In this document: one piece after another, positions 26,001-33,451 of the stretch | How the letters are laid out: each line of letters opens with the position of its first letter | Position numbering within the stretch: the first letter of the stretch is position 1 | From: Flaviaesturariibacter aridisoli | GTDB lineage: Bacteria > Bacteroidota > Bacteroidia > Chitinophagales > Chitinophagaceae | DNA length: 64,000 bases | Reading direction: 5' to 3' | Assembly (NCBI RefSeq): GCF_004343705.1 | Contig: NZ_SKFH01000008.1 | Span: forward strand, 64,001 to 128,000 | Notes under the pieces: generated by a model | Told to the model about the DNA's origin: nothing | The model's input: the letters and a program-made list of their open reading frames with translations, nothing else | Databases searched by the model: none | Made by a program: the position numbers and the translations under genes

Positions 26001-26238
26001 GCGCACGCGGCTCTACCTCACCTCCGGCAGCAAAAACGTGGTGCCCGACGGTTATGCCGGCCGTCATTCACCCTTTGCGCTGCGCCTGCTGGAAGCTTTT
26101 GAAACCCGTGGCGGCACGGAACGCATGCTCACGGCCAGCGCCCTGTACCAGTTTGTGCAGAAGTTGCCCTCGAAGCCGATGCTCGGCTCCTTCGGCGACG
26201 ACGAGGTCGGCAGCGAGTTTGTGCTCGTGGGCCGCTAG
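23080..26238 (+). CDS. Exported protein with three caspase-like domains, two degenerate
   Basis: The 1052-residue protein has a signal peptide (MRILILAAALLFNAAMASA). Residues about 150-240 contain MORN-like YxxG repeats (YHLNGRPQLELDYMDGKRRDG). Three C14 caspase-like domains follow. Domain 1 (about 265-470) keeps its Cys in LDACHAG (Cys386), but the catalytic His position in HFSSSG is Ser325. Domain 2 (about 525-720) has lost both: Tyr611 in FSGYC and Ala668 in ISEAGA. Domain 3 (about 805-1040) keeps both: His886 in VGGHGD and Cys941 in LDVCFGG. One active unit with two pseudo-units in one chain suggests built-in regulation or substrate capture. It is followed 58 bp later by a histidine kinase gene. 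Confidence 0.87.
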   Translation: MRILILAAALLFNAAMASAGDGPERPAGRSPHAPGIISSSRIITVHRDNYARYLNGQRPDSAIAYLVRSKKGSSGSDAKANSDTLDRQLHQKNILYFRCFYRNGPALRRFVDLSPGGALQKEVALQDTLAMQLEIRQYYPQGALRSTGGYKYLDSLNLVGTSVRPWYAPGAELQRAGKEMRYHLNGRPQLELDYMDGKRRDGVYTDWDDEGAVKATYEFRDGKLVAVKRLQPIGSSERKAFLFGQDLYEGPKGRKEKDWLMDLNGCYNDITKLKATLEQSAGFEARNVLMTGGEDATRAFLLRAFDRFVSSLNRGDKVFLHFSSSGFLTRDDAGLHFYIPCRDIWKYTLERPDSGAISQAELLAFLNRVQRKVGRQGQVLLSLDACHAGVFLSDSANVGSVATNAGLSLRGEQRNFLFDFIQKVETPSAILSATTREGYSMETRGPDGKTYGLYSYYLAEALSDPTMSDLNELFRTVSDSIQKKQTSQQPGFLARGPMRLFEAGAVTGSDAVSLPALRPSGNTFNLSVGISQYPRSEKAGLSFANARSDAESYHRYFGEQFARLNGDSAGGARTVLLQDEQATKEEIICFINEAISSTRPNDYFVFNFSGYCRQLTDSAGKKQTWFVPYGLTNIGSDAEIREKGISLSQLKELLQLIPANNQLFISEAGATPDFQREFIQALIETSPTIAGLSKKNRVFLVPKTSGADNCPCKSVVLQQGPLNHYITSLPEGLNIYGLFADSLNTEAIRFALAKAEVECDYFRTGYFDIFFERDFIRQMKLFLPEEVMQSRGIGIKEKERKELVARIGRRVAFIVGTNEYAAATQWTRLANPVADARAMADVLARNFGFDTILLLDKPADSIYSRLLQLAQTLQPSDQLLIYVGGHGDFDERLFDDGFIVTADSKPLTEDPFRNTYVQYSKLSRLINRLPPMQILTVLDVCFGGTFDERVARNKARGGYDDLSNAAFLQDKLKKRTRLYLTSGSKNVVPDGYAGRHSPFALRLLEAFETRGGTERMLTASALYQFVQKLPSKPMLGSFGDDEVGSEFVLVGR

Positions 26239-26296
26239 ATTACCCGCTTTTAAGTATAGGCGGAGCCACCGCTTTTTACGACCTTGCCCATCTGCC

Positions 26297-28255
26297 ATGA
26301 AACTGCGCCTGCTCCTGTTGCTCTTCTCTGCCACTATGCTTTCTGCTTCGGCCCAGACCGACAGCGGGCTGCGTGGCCGTACACTTTTTCTAGAGATCGA
26401 GCGTGCAAAGCGCCTGCCACCGGGCGATCAGCCCGCGGCCCTCGTGCGCATTGCGCGCGCGGCGGCCGAATCGTCGCAGGAGCTGACCCGCCTGCTGCAG
26501 GCCGCGGGCAGCCGCGAAAGCGCTCCCGGAAGTGTGGCGCTGCTGAAAGCGGCCGAAGCGCGCGTGTCGTCGCTTGGCGCGGATCGTAATGCTACGGACG
26601 CCCTCACGGTGGCTGATCGCGCCTTGGCGCGCCTGCCGGCCGACACCGCCACGCAGGTGCGCCTGCTGCTGGCCGATGCCGCCGCCTTTGCGGGGCAGCC
26701 CGGCCGGAGCGCAGCTTACCGCCTGCAGGCGGAAGCGACCCTGCGTGGCAGCGACAATCCCCTCGACCGGCTGGCCAACCTCGACGCCCTGACGCGCATC
26801 AGCAACGGACCGGCGGTGAGCAGCGGCTACCGCGATCTGCTGCGCACGCCTTCCCTGGGCGAAAACGACCGCGTGCACATCCTCAGCCGCCTGCTGATCA
26901 ACCTGTGCCGCCTCGGCGGCGGGGTGGCGGCTACCGGCCCGGCGCAGGAGCTGCAGGGTGCGCTGGCGCGTCCGCCCCGCGGCTTCGATGCCGCCGAGGC
27001 CGACCTCGCCCGCGCGCTCTTTGCCGAAAGCCGTAGCCGCTCCCTGGAAGCTTCCTTGCTCTATCACCGTATTTCTACGTACCCGGCTTCGCCTTCGGCC
27101 ACCGAGGGCCTCATTGCCGCCGGCGACTTTTACAGCCGCGCGCTGCGCCCCGACTCGGCCCGCTACTACTTCGCGCTGGCGCGGCAGGGAGCCGGCTGGA
27201 ACGAAGTCCCGGGGCTTGCCTACCTCTGGCGCCGGGCGCAGGCAGCGCATGCGGCGCGCATTCGTCAGGCACCGTTGCCGGCGGCTTTTCGCACGGCTTT
27301 GCTACAGCAGGATTCGATGTACCGCGCCGAGCTGCAGGCCAGCAGCCGCGAGCTGGCGCTTCAATACGAAGTGCTCGAAAGCAGCGCCAAGACCCGCGCC
27401 CTGCGCGACCAGCAGCAGCTGGAGGGGCTCCGTTACAAGCAGCAGCGCCAGCGTACCTGGATCGCCCTGCTGGCCCTCGGCTGCTTCAGTCTGCTGGCCC
27501 TCGGCGCCGCGCTGCTGCTCAACCAGCGGCGCCGCCACGCCGCGCGCCTCCACGCCGCCGAACTCGAACGCCGCGACGTGGAGCACCGCGCCCGGATGAT
27601 GACGGAGCTCGCGCAGGCGCAGGAAGCCGAGCGCGGTGCCATCGCCGGCCAGCTGCACGACGAGATCGGTACGATGCTGTCGGTGGCCCGGATGAACCTC
27701 TCGGCCGGCACCGATCCTGAACACCTGCAAACAGCCGGGAAGCTGCTCGGCGACGTAGCTCAGACGGTGCGCGTAATGAGCCACCAGCTGATGCCCGTGG
27801 CGCTGCAGCAATACGGCTTCCGCCAGGCCGTGGAGCAACTCGTGGCCGACATCAATGCCGCGGGAAAGCTGCCCGTGGAGCTCGCCCTCGTGGGCTTCGA
27901 GAGCCCCCGTTTCACCGACCTCTTTTACAGCACCTGCTACCGTATGGTGCAGGAGCTGCTGCAAAACGTGCTGAAGCATGCCGGTGCCGGTCATGCGCTG
28001 CTGCAGTTGGTGGAACACCCTGAATTGGTATCTTTAATGGTAGAAGATGACGGCTGCGGCCTCGGCCCGGAAGGGCACCGCGATGGGCGCGGGCTCCGGC
28101 TCCTGGCTTCACGCGTGGCTTTCCTGCAGGGCAGCCTGCACATTGAAAGCAGCCCCGGCGCCGGAACCACCGTCATCGTCGAGCTGCCGGTGCAACCGGC
28201 CTTCTTAATACCAAACGAACATGCCACAACCCGTACGGATCTTCATCGCGGATGA
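26297..28255 (+). CDS. Sensor histidine kinase (NarL/DesK type, HisKA_3)
   Basis: The 652-residue protein has a signal peptide (ends ASAQ), a long periplasmic alpha-helical region of TPR-like repeats (about residues 25-380), one membrane segment (RTWIALLALGCFSLLALGAALLL, about 390-412), then the kinase. The phosphoacceptor is His454 in QLHDEIG, typical of HisKA_3 kinases. The ATPase domain has the N-box ELLQNVLKHA and a G-box around DDGCGLGP. It overlaps the response regulator gene by 35 bp. The periplasmic repeats should sense a protein or peptide; the exported caspase gene upstream is an obvious candidate partner, though this is inference. Confidence 0.9.
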   Translation: MKLRLLLLLFSATMLSASAQTDSGLRGRTLFLEIERAKRLPPGDQPAALVRIARAAAESSQELTRLLQAAGSRESAPGSVALLKAAEARVSSLGADRNATDALTVADRALARLPADTATQVRLLLADAAAFAGQPGRSAAYRLQAEATLRGSDNPLDRLANLDALTRISNGPAVSSGYRDLLRTPSLGENDRVHILSRLLINLCRLGGGVAATGPAQELQGALARPPRGFDAAEADLARALFAESRSRSLEASLLYHRISTYPASPSATEGLIAAGDFYSRALRPDSARYYFALARQGAGWNEVPGLAYLWRRAQAAHAARIRQAPLPAAFRTALLQQDSMYRAELQASSRELALQYEVLESSAKTRALRDQQQLEGLRYKQQRQRTWIALLALGCFSLLALGAALLLNQRRRHAARLHAAELERRDVEHRARMMTELAQAQEAERGAIAGQLHDEIGTMLSVARMNLSAGTDPEHLQTAGKLLGDVAQTVRVMSHQLMPVALQQYGFRQAVEQLVADINAAGKLPVELALVGFESPRFTDLFYSTCYRMVQELLQNVLKHAGAGHALLQLVEHPELVSLMVEDDGCGLGPEGHRDGRGLRLLASRVAFLQGSLHIESSPGAGTTVIVELPVQPAFLIPNEHATTRTDLHRG

Positions 28256-28862
28256 CCACCAGGTCCTGGTCGACGGACTCATTTCCTTTTTCGAAAAGAC
28301 GAAACACATCGAAGTGGCAGGCGCCGCTAACGATGGCCGCACCCTCCTGGAAACCCTCCCGCAGGCCGACCCCGACATCGTGCTGCTCGACCTGAACATG
28401 CCGGGGATGGACGGCGTGGCCGCACTCGAACAGATCGTGCGGCGCTTTCCGAAGGTGAAAGTCATCATCTTGTCCAACTACCACCAGAGCGGGCTGATCA
28501 AAAGCTGCGCCCAGAAGGGCGCCTGGGGCTACCTGCTCAAGAACGGCTCCATGGACGACCTCATGGCGGCCATCGACGGTGTGATGGCCGGGAAGAGGCA
28601 GTTCGCGGCCGGAGAGGAGGAAGAACGCGTGGAGAAACCGCATTTCCTGGACGATTCCTTCCTGCAGCAATACAGCCTCACCAACCGCGAGGTGGACATT
28701 ATCCGCTCCATCTGCCAGGAATTGAGCAGCAAGGAGATCGCCAGCCAGTTGTTCATCAGCGAGTTCACCGTCAACACCCACCGCCGCAACATCATGCGCA
28801 AGCTCAATGTGCGCAACGCCGCAGGGATCATCAACTTTGCGGCGCAGCACAAACTCGTGTGA
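28221..28862 (+). CDS. LuxR/NarL-family response regulator
   Basis: The protein has 213 residues. The receiver domain has the acidic pair Asp11-Asp12, phosphoacceptor Asp57 (DIVLLDLNMPGMDG) and a Lys in the LLKNG segment. The C-terminal LuxR helix-turn-helix reads LTNREVDIIRSICQELSSKE then FTVNTHRRNIMRKL. Its gene begins inside the kinase gene, so the two are translationally coupled and form a two-component pair. Its targets are unknown; the neighbouring exported protease genes are candidates. Confidence 0.94.
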   Translation: MPQPVRIFIADDHQVLVDGLISFFEKTKHIEVAGAANDGRTLLETLPQADPDIVLLDLNMPGMDGVAALEQIVRRFPKVKVIILSNYHQSGLIKSCAQKGAWGYLLKNGSMDDLMAAIDGVMAGKRQFAAGEEEERVEKPHFLDDSFLQQYSLTNREVDIIRSICQELSSKEIASQLFISEFTVNTHRRNIMRKLNVRNAAGIINFAAQHKLV

Positions 28863-28866
28863 ATGT

Positions 28867-28931
28867 CAGATCTCTGATTTAGGATTTGTAGGCTCTGTTC
28901 AGGGAATCTGAAATCCTAAATCCTAGATCTG
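28867..28931. repeat. Inverted heptamer array forming a long hairpin
   Basis: The arms 28867-28887 and 28911-28931 pair at 19 of 21 positions around a 23-nt loop. The right arm is itself a 7-bp array (TCTGAAA, TCCTAAA, TCCTAGA, TCTGAAA). Confidence 0.75.
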
Positions 28932-28970
28932 AAATCGTTAAGCAGCTGTGAATCACTATTTCTGAGTATA

Positions 28971-28990
28971 GGCCCCCGGCGGGGCCTTTT
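28971..28990 (+). terminator. Rho-independent terminator
   Basis: GGCCCC (28971-28976) and GGGGCC (28981-28986) with a 4-nt loop, followed by TTTT. It ends the kinase/regulator transcript. Confidence 0.75.
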
Positions 28991-29029
28991 GTTGTTTTGC
29001 TGTATTCCTCAAACGACAAATACCCGGTT

Positions 29030-30214
29030 ATGAACAAGAAATTCTTTGCCCTCTGCCTGCTGGTGCTCGCCAGCCTTTCGGTCTTTGCCAACGGCATCCG
29101 CTTCGTTGAAAACAAAAAATGGAAGGACATTCTCGCGCTTGCGAAAGCGCAGCACAAGCCGATCTTCCTCGATGCCTATGCCAGCTGGTGCGGGCCTTGC
29201 AAGTACATGAGGGAAAACGTGTTTAACCAGGCGATGGTGGGGCAACTGTACAACGACAAGTTCATCAACGTAAAAATGGATATGGAAGAAGGAGAGGGGC
29301 CGGATTTGGCCAGGGAGCTCAATATCGAAGCCTACCCGAGCTTTTTCTTCATCAATGAAAAGGGCGAAGTGGTGCACAAGTCGGTAGGCGCTCTCAGTGC
29401 CGTGGCCTTCGTGGAGTTGGCGCGCACGGCGCTGGATCCCGCCCGCCAGTTTTATACGCTGCAAAAGAAGGCGGAGCGGGGACAGCTGACGCCGGCGGCC
29501 TTTCACCAGTGGCTGGCGCAGGCCGAGCGGGTAGACGGCAGCGTGGTAGACAGCACGGTGGCCCGCTACCTACGCCAGGCGAAGTACCCGCTGCTCGACT
29601 CCGACATGCTGCATATCCTGGTGGACTACGCGAAGACGCCCTCGCGCGCGCAGGTGGACTTCCTGTTTGCGCACCGCGATGACGTAGCGCGCCTGCTCCA
29701 CCTGAACGGCGCCGAGCTGGAGCGCAGCCTGCTGCGGAAGCTGCGCGGCTATGCCCTGTCACTGTCGGCGGCCGCCGACTCGCTCAACTTCCCGGCCTTT
29801 GAAGGCATCGTGCAGCAGTATGCTCCCGTCAGTGCGTGGGTGGAAACGCAGCGCCTCCGCACGGCCTGGCAGTTTGGCGACGGGCAGGACGATCGCGGAA
29901 TGGGCAGCCTGCTCGACCTGCTGAAGCGCCCCAATAGCGGCCTTTTTGCCGAAGACCTCGCCGACCTGCTGCTGGAACACGTAGACCGCATCGCGCCACA
30001 TCCACGTGCCGCCGAAGTGGCATCGGCCGCCAAAGCGTTCGTGTTGCGTCCCGATGAGCCGAAGGGCTATTACCGCGATGTGTCGTTGCTGGTGCTGGCA
30101 CTGAAGCAGAAAGACGCTCCCGCCATCCGCACCTACGCCCGCGCCGTGTACGACAACAGCACCGTGCCCGATGATCTCCGGGAACGCGTAAAGGACCTGC
30201 GCGACTATGAATAA
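29030..30214 (+). CDS. Exported thioredoxin-fold protein
   Basis: The 394-residue protein has a signal peptide (MNKKFFALCLLVLASLSVFA). Residues about 25-145 are a thioredoxin fold with the active site YASWCGPCKYM and the cis-proline in YPSFFF. The remaining 250 residues are mostly alpha-helical, without a motif I recognise. It resembles periplasmic thioredoxin-like DsbD-gamma or DUF255-like proteins in Bacteroidota. It would reduce or isomerise disulfides outside the cytoplasm, a possible help to the Cys-dependent caspase proteins around it. It has terminators on both sides and so is a single-gene unit. Confidence 0.85.
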   Translation: MNKKFFALCLLVLASLSVFANGIRFVENKKWKDILALAKAQHKPIFLDAYASWCGPCKYMRENVFNQAMVGQLYNDKFINVKMDMEEGEGPDLARELNIEAYPSFFFINEKGEVVHKSVGALSAVAFVELARTALDPARQFYTLQKKAERGQLTPAAFHQWLAQAERVDGSVVDSTVARYLRQAKYPLLDSDMLHILVDYAKTPSRAQVDFLFAHRDDVARLLHLNGAELERSLLRKLRGYALSLSAAADSLNFPAFEGIVQQYAPVSAWVETQRLRTAWQFGDGQDDRGMGSLLDLLKRPNSGLFAEDLADLLLEHVDRIAPHPRAAEVASAAKAFVLRPDEPKGYYRDVSLLVLALKQKDAPAIRTYARAVYDNSTVPDDLRERVKDLRDYE

Positions 30215-30237
30215 ACCAGGGTTTTCGTTTGATAGAC

Positions 30238-30265
30238 AAGCCCCGCCTTTCGGCGGGGCTTTTTG
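30238..30265 (+). terminator. Rho-independent terminator
   Basis: AAGCCCCGCC and GGCGGGGCTT form a perfect 10-bp stem (30238-30247, 30252-30261) with a 4-nt loop and a T-run, 23 bp after the thioredoxin-fold gene. Confidence 0.9.
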
Positions 30266-30270
30266 GGGCC

Positions 30271-30516
30271 AGAGAAAGAACGCAGATCGTTATGATGATT
30301 AAGATTTACGCGGATAAAATTTGTACGTACCAAGTGTCGGCGTGAGTGGGCGAACGATTCGAAGACTTTCTGCAAGCAGAATGCTTACTGCTGGTCAATA
30401 GGATTCAAATCGCTACGAAGGCTGGCCGGCGGCGAAATGATCCTTCCTATGGCATCAGCATTTCGCTGTAATCCGCGTACATCCTGCAAAATCCGCGTCA
30501 TCTGCGTTCTTTCTCT
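30271..30516. repeat. 246-bp element with 17-bp perfect terminal inverted repeats (MITE-like)
   Basis: The ends AGAGAAAGAACGCAGAT (30271-30287) and its exact reverse complement (30500-30516) bound 246 bp with no convincing gene. Inside each end a similar phrase recurs (TACGCGGAT on the left; its complement ATCCGCGTA at 30473-30481, and ATCCGCGTC on the right). It fills most of the 369-bp gap between the thioredoxin-fold gene and the small secreted-protein gene and is flanked by terminators on both sides. Confidence 0.65.
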
Positions 30517-30533
30517 TTGTTGCGCGGAGCGTA

Positions 30534-30562
30534 TGAAAAAGCCCCACCATAGGGCGGGGCTT
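30534..30562 (-). terminator. Terminator of the small exported protein gene
   Basis: Read on the minus strand, AAGCCCCGCC pairs with GGTGGGGCTT (9 of 10, loop of 4) followed by TTTTTC, 22 bp after the stop of the gene at 30584-30985. Confidence 0.82.
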
Positions 30563-30583
30563 CCAGATCCATGGAGGATAAGC

Positions 30584-30985
30584 TTATTGCAGCTTGTAGG
30601 TAACGTTGGAGTTGGTGCAGTTTCCGGAATCGCTCCACTCGCGGGTGCCGCCAACCGATACAGCGTAAACGGTGGTGTAGCCATCACCTACGGTAACGGT
30701 GCCTTTGCCCCAGGCGTCCACCGTGCCGCGGTAAACACCGTCCACATACACCTTTACATAGAGGCTTGTCCAGTTGTCGAAAGTGATGGAGCAGGCGCCG
30801 CGGGTCTTCGTGCCCTTCGTCATTACGTCGGTAGTAGAAGCGTCTTTTTTGATGTTGGGGTTGGCGCCACGGTTCTTGGCTACGGCCTTGCCCTGCACGG
30901 TGCGGGTGGTCTGGGCGTTGGAGTCCATCGAGGAAGCCATCAGGAGGCCGGTGGCGAGCAGGAGGCTAAACAGTACTTTTTTCAT
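30584..30985 (-). CDS. Small exported hypothetical protein (133 aa)
   Basis: The protein has a signal peptide (MKKVLFSLLLATGLLMASSMDSNAQ). The mature part is small and beta-rich: ITFDNWTSLYVKVYVDGVYRGTVDAWGKGTVTVGDG, with two Cys that could pair. The V-x-V-D-G-x-Y-R-G pattern recalls domains that give a protein a polar surface, but no family is recognised. The gene has its own TATATTTG box upstream and terminator downstream and faces the caspase operon divergently. Codon use is less GC-rich than in neighbours. Confidence 0.75.
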   Translation of the reverse strand: MKKVLFSLLLATGLLMASSMDSNAQTTRTVQGKAVAKNRGANPNIKKDASTTDVMTKGTKTRGACSITFDNWTSLYVKVYVDGVYRGTVDAWGKGTVTVGDGYTTVYAVSVGGTREWSDSGNCTNSNVTYKLQ

Positions 30986-31009
30986 TTTGGTATGTTTTTT
31001 AATTTATTC

Positions 31010-31017
31010 AAATATAG
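31010..31017 (-). promoter_or_regulatory. Candidate -7 box TATATTTG (minus strand)
   Basis: An exact TAnnTTTG match lies 24 bp before the start of the small exported protein gene. Confidence 0.6.
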
Positions 31018-31054
31018 CAGAACCGGCGTGTAATAGTAAATACCAATTAGTGGG

Positions 31055-31062
31055 TATTTTTG
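31055..31062 (+). promoter_or_regulatory. Candidate -7 box TATTTTTG for caspase operon
   Basis: An exact TAnnTTTG match lies 97 bp before the caspase start. A short inverted repeat (AAATACC 31039-31045, GGTATTT 31053-31059) overlaps it and could be an operator. No clear -33 box. Confidence 0.5.
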
Positions 31063-31159
31063 CGTCTCTTCCGAATAAATATTTTCGCCTATCTTACCTG
31101 ATACAGGATTGTATAAGTACGGTCCGTGGTTCACGAAACTAACGCTAAAGGTTCATATT

Positions 31160-33445
31160 ATGAAAATATCCACTTTCAGATTCCTGCTCCGCGGAGCCTG
31201 CGTGCTCCTGCTGGCCGCCGCCGCGGCAACCGCCGGCGCCCAGGAGCAGCGCGCCCTGGTGATCGGCATCGATACCTACCAGCCGCCCGATGGCGTTACC
31301 CCCGCCAACGACGGCGGCCGTATCGACTTCCCTGACCTGGACGGCTGTAAAAATGACGCCCAGTCCATGAAAAGCCTCATCACCCGCTACAACTTCGCTG
31401 AAAGCAACGTGCGCGAGCTGTACGACCGCGCGGCCACACGCGACGCGATTTTGGCGCAGATGAATGCGCTGCTGGCCGACAGCAAGCGCGGCGACCTGGC
31501 GCTCATTTACTACGCCGGCCACGGCAGCCAGATGCGCAACTCCGTGGGCGGCGAAGACGACGGCCGCGACGAAAGCGTGGTGCCGTCCAACACCTGGGAG
31601 AAAGGCGTGTCGGACATCCGCGACAAGGAGCTGGCAAAGGTTTTCAACCAGTTTATCGACAAGGGCGTGAAGCTTACCGTCATTTTCGACTGCTGCCACA
31701 GCGGCTCGATGTCGCGCGGCAACCCGGTATATAAAGTGAAGTCGCGCTATATCGCGGAAAGCAACTTCGATGTGAAAGATGCTTCGCGCCCGGTGCCGCC
31801 GGAGAATCGCCCCAACAGCGACTTCCTCATTCTTTCCGCTGCGCAGGACAACGAGTTTGCGCAGGAGCAGATGGGCAACGACAACATGCCGCACGGCGCC
31901 TTTACGGTGGCCCTGCTGCAGGCCATCCAGCTGCATTCGATCAACGTGCCCGTGACCACGCTCTTTCAAAGCCTCCGCGAGATCCTGAAGTCGAACGGCA
32001 AGCGCCAGGAGCCCGTGCTCACCGGCTCGCTCGAGCGCCAGCGCCAGAACCTGTTCGGCGTTACTCCCTCCAAACTGAGCGACGACGTGGTGGTACCCGC
32101 CTCCCTCGCCCCCAGCGGCCGTGTAACGCTCCGCGGCGGTGTGGCCCTTGGCCTAGGCATCGGCAACGAGCTCGTAAAGGTCAATAATGAAAACGTGCGC
32201 TTGCGGATCGTGAAGTTGTCGGGCATGGGTGAATCGGAGGCCGAAATCGTCGCCGGGAAGCCCGCCGACGTAGAAGCCGGGTCCTTTTTCCGCGTGGCCA
32301 ACTGGGTATCGACCACCGGCCCGCTGCTGAAGGTATACCTGCCCGCGTCCGTTTCCTTTAAAGACGCCCAGCAATTCGCCACCGTGGCCGCCGAAGTGCG
32401 CCGCTCGCCGAAGGTGAGCTGGGTGAGTAAGATCGAAGAGCAGGTGCCGCAGGTGAGCGTTTATTACCAGAATGGAAAGTGGATGGTGGAAAGCGCCGAC
32501 TACCCGGCACCGCAGGAGCTGGGCGCCTTCACTGCCGCCAACATCATCAAGGCGGCCCAGGGCCCCAAGGCGCAGGTGCGCGCCCTGTACGTGGAGCTGC
32601 CGCCGGCCAAAGAGCTGGTGGATGCCGTCAACAAAAAATTCGCCGATTACAAAAACCTGCAGCTGGTGACCAATGCCTCTGCCGCCAACTATGTTGTATA
32701 CGGAACGGTCAGCGCACAGGGTTTGCCCGGCTTCGGGCTGAAGCGCCTCGAAGTGAACATCAGCGACAGCCTGAGCTCGATGCCGCTGCGCACGAATTAT
32801 TTCCCGGCCAGCGCCGCCACGGCCACCGTGATGAACGACATCGCCGACAGCCTGTTCACCTACGCCCTGCGCCTCGGTAAGGTGCGCGGCTGGCTGATGA
32901 TGGCCGCTCCGAAGCGCGCTTCCTTCTTTCCCTACCACCTGGAGCTGCTGAACACAGCCACCCATAAGGCGGTGGACAGCACGGGCGACCACATCGGCGA
33001 TGAGCTCGACCTGAGGCTCGTAGCCAATCCCGACTACCTCGACAAGGCCATTCCTACCAAGTATATCTACGTCTTCGCCATCGACAAGGCGGGCACGATG
33101 ACGCTGCTCTTCCCGCTCGGTACGGCCGGTGCCGTGGACAACAAGTTCCCGGTGCGCGGGCCCAACGACCAATACCCCGTGGCCAAGACGCTGATTGAAG
33201 GCATCCAGGTCATTCCGCCCTCGGGCACGGATAATTACATCTGCCTCGCCTCTGAGGTTCCGCTGAACAATTACCAGCAGCTGTTTACGCAGGAAGGGGT
33301 CAACGACGGTGTTCCCCGCGGCGAGCCGGCCAGCCCCATCACGTCGCTGATCGACATGGGCAACATTACGGCCCGCGGCCCGCTGCCGCCGACGCCCGCC
33401 AACTGGAACCTCGTTCGCCTCTCCGTTAAAACACGCTATAAATAA
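31160..33445 (+). CDS. Exported caspase-family protease with C-terminal DUF4384-like domain
   Basis: The 761-residue protein has a signal peptide (ends AAATAGA-QEQ). Residues about 28-300 are a complete caspase (C14) domain with the dyad His121 (YYAGHGSQ) and Cys179 (FDCCHSG). Residues about 310-560 are a linker rich in beta-structure. Residues about 580-760 resemble the DUF4384-type domain often fused to bacterial caspases (IYVFAIDKAGTMTLLFP). It is the first gene of a run of five exported or membrane proteins. It would act outside the cytoplasm, probably in the periplasm; orthocaspases of this type usually cleave after basic residues and use Ca2+. ATG at 31160 gives the signal peptide. Confidence 0.9.
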   Translation: MKISTFRFLLRGACVLLLAAAAATAGAQEQRALVIGIDTYQPPDGVTPANDGGRIDFPDLDGCKNDAQSMKSLITRYNFAESNVRELYDRAATRDAILAQMNALLADSKRGDLALIYYAGHGSQMRNSVGGEDDGRDESVVPSNTWEKGVSDIRDKELAKVFNQFIDKGVKLTVIFDCCHSGSMSRGNPVYKVKSRYIAESNFDVKDASRPVPPENRPNSDFLILSAAQDNEFAQEQMGNDNMPHGAFTVALLQAIQLHSINVPVTTLFQSLREILKSNGKRQEPVLTGSLERQRQNLFGVTPSKLSDDVVVPASLAPSGRVTLRGGVALGLGIGNELVKVNNENVRLRIVKLSGMGESEAEIVAGKPADVEAGSFFRVANWVSTTGPLLKVYLPASVSFKDAQQFATVAAEVRRSPKVSWVSKIEEQVPQVSVYYQNGKWMVESADYPAPQELGAFTAANIIKAAQGPKAQVRALYVELPPAKELVDAVNKKFADYKNLQLVTNASAANYVVYGTVSAQGLPGFGLKRLEVNISDSLSSMPLRTNYFPASAATATVMNDIADSLFTYALRLGKVRGWLMMAAPKRASFFPYHLELLNTATHKAVDSTGDHIGDELDLRLVANPDYLDKAIPTKYIYVFAIDKAGTMTLLFPLGTAGAVDNKFPVRGPNDQYPVAKTLIEGIQVIPPSGTDNYICLASEVPLNNYQQLFTQEGVNDGVPRGEPASPITSLIDMGNITARGPLPPTPANWNLVRLSVKTRYK

Positions 33446-33451
33446 TACGTC

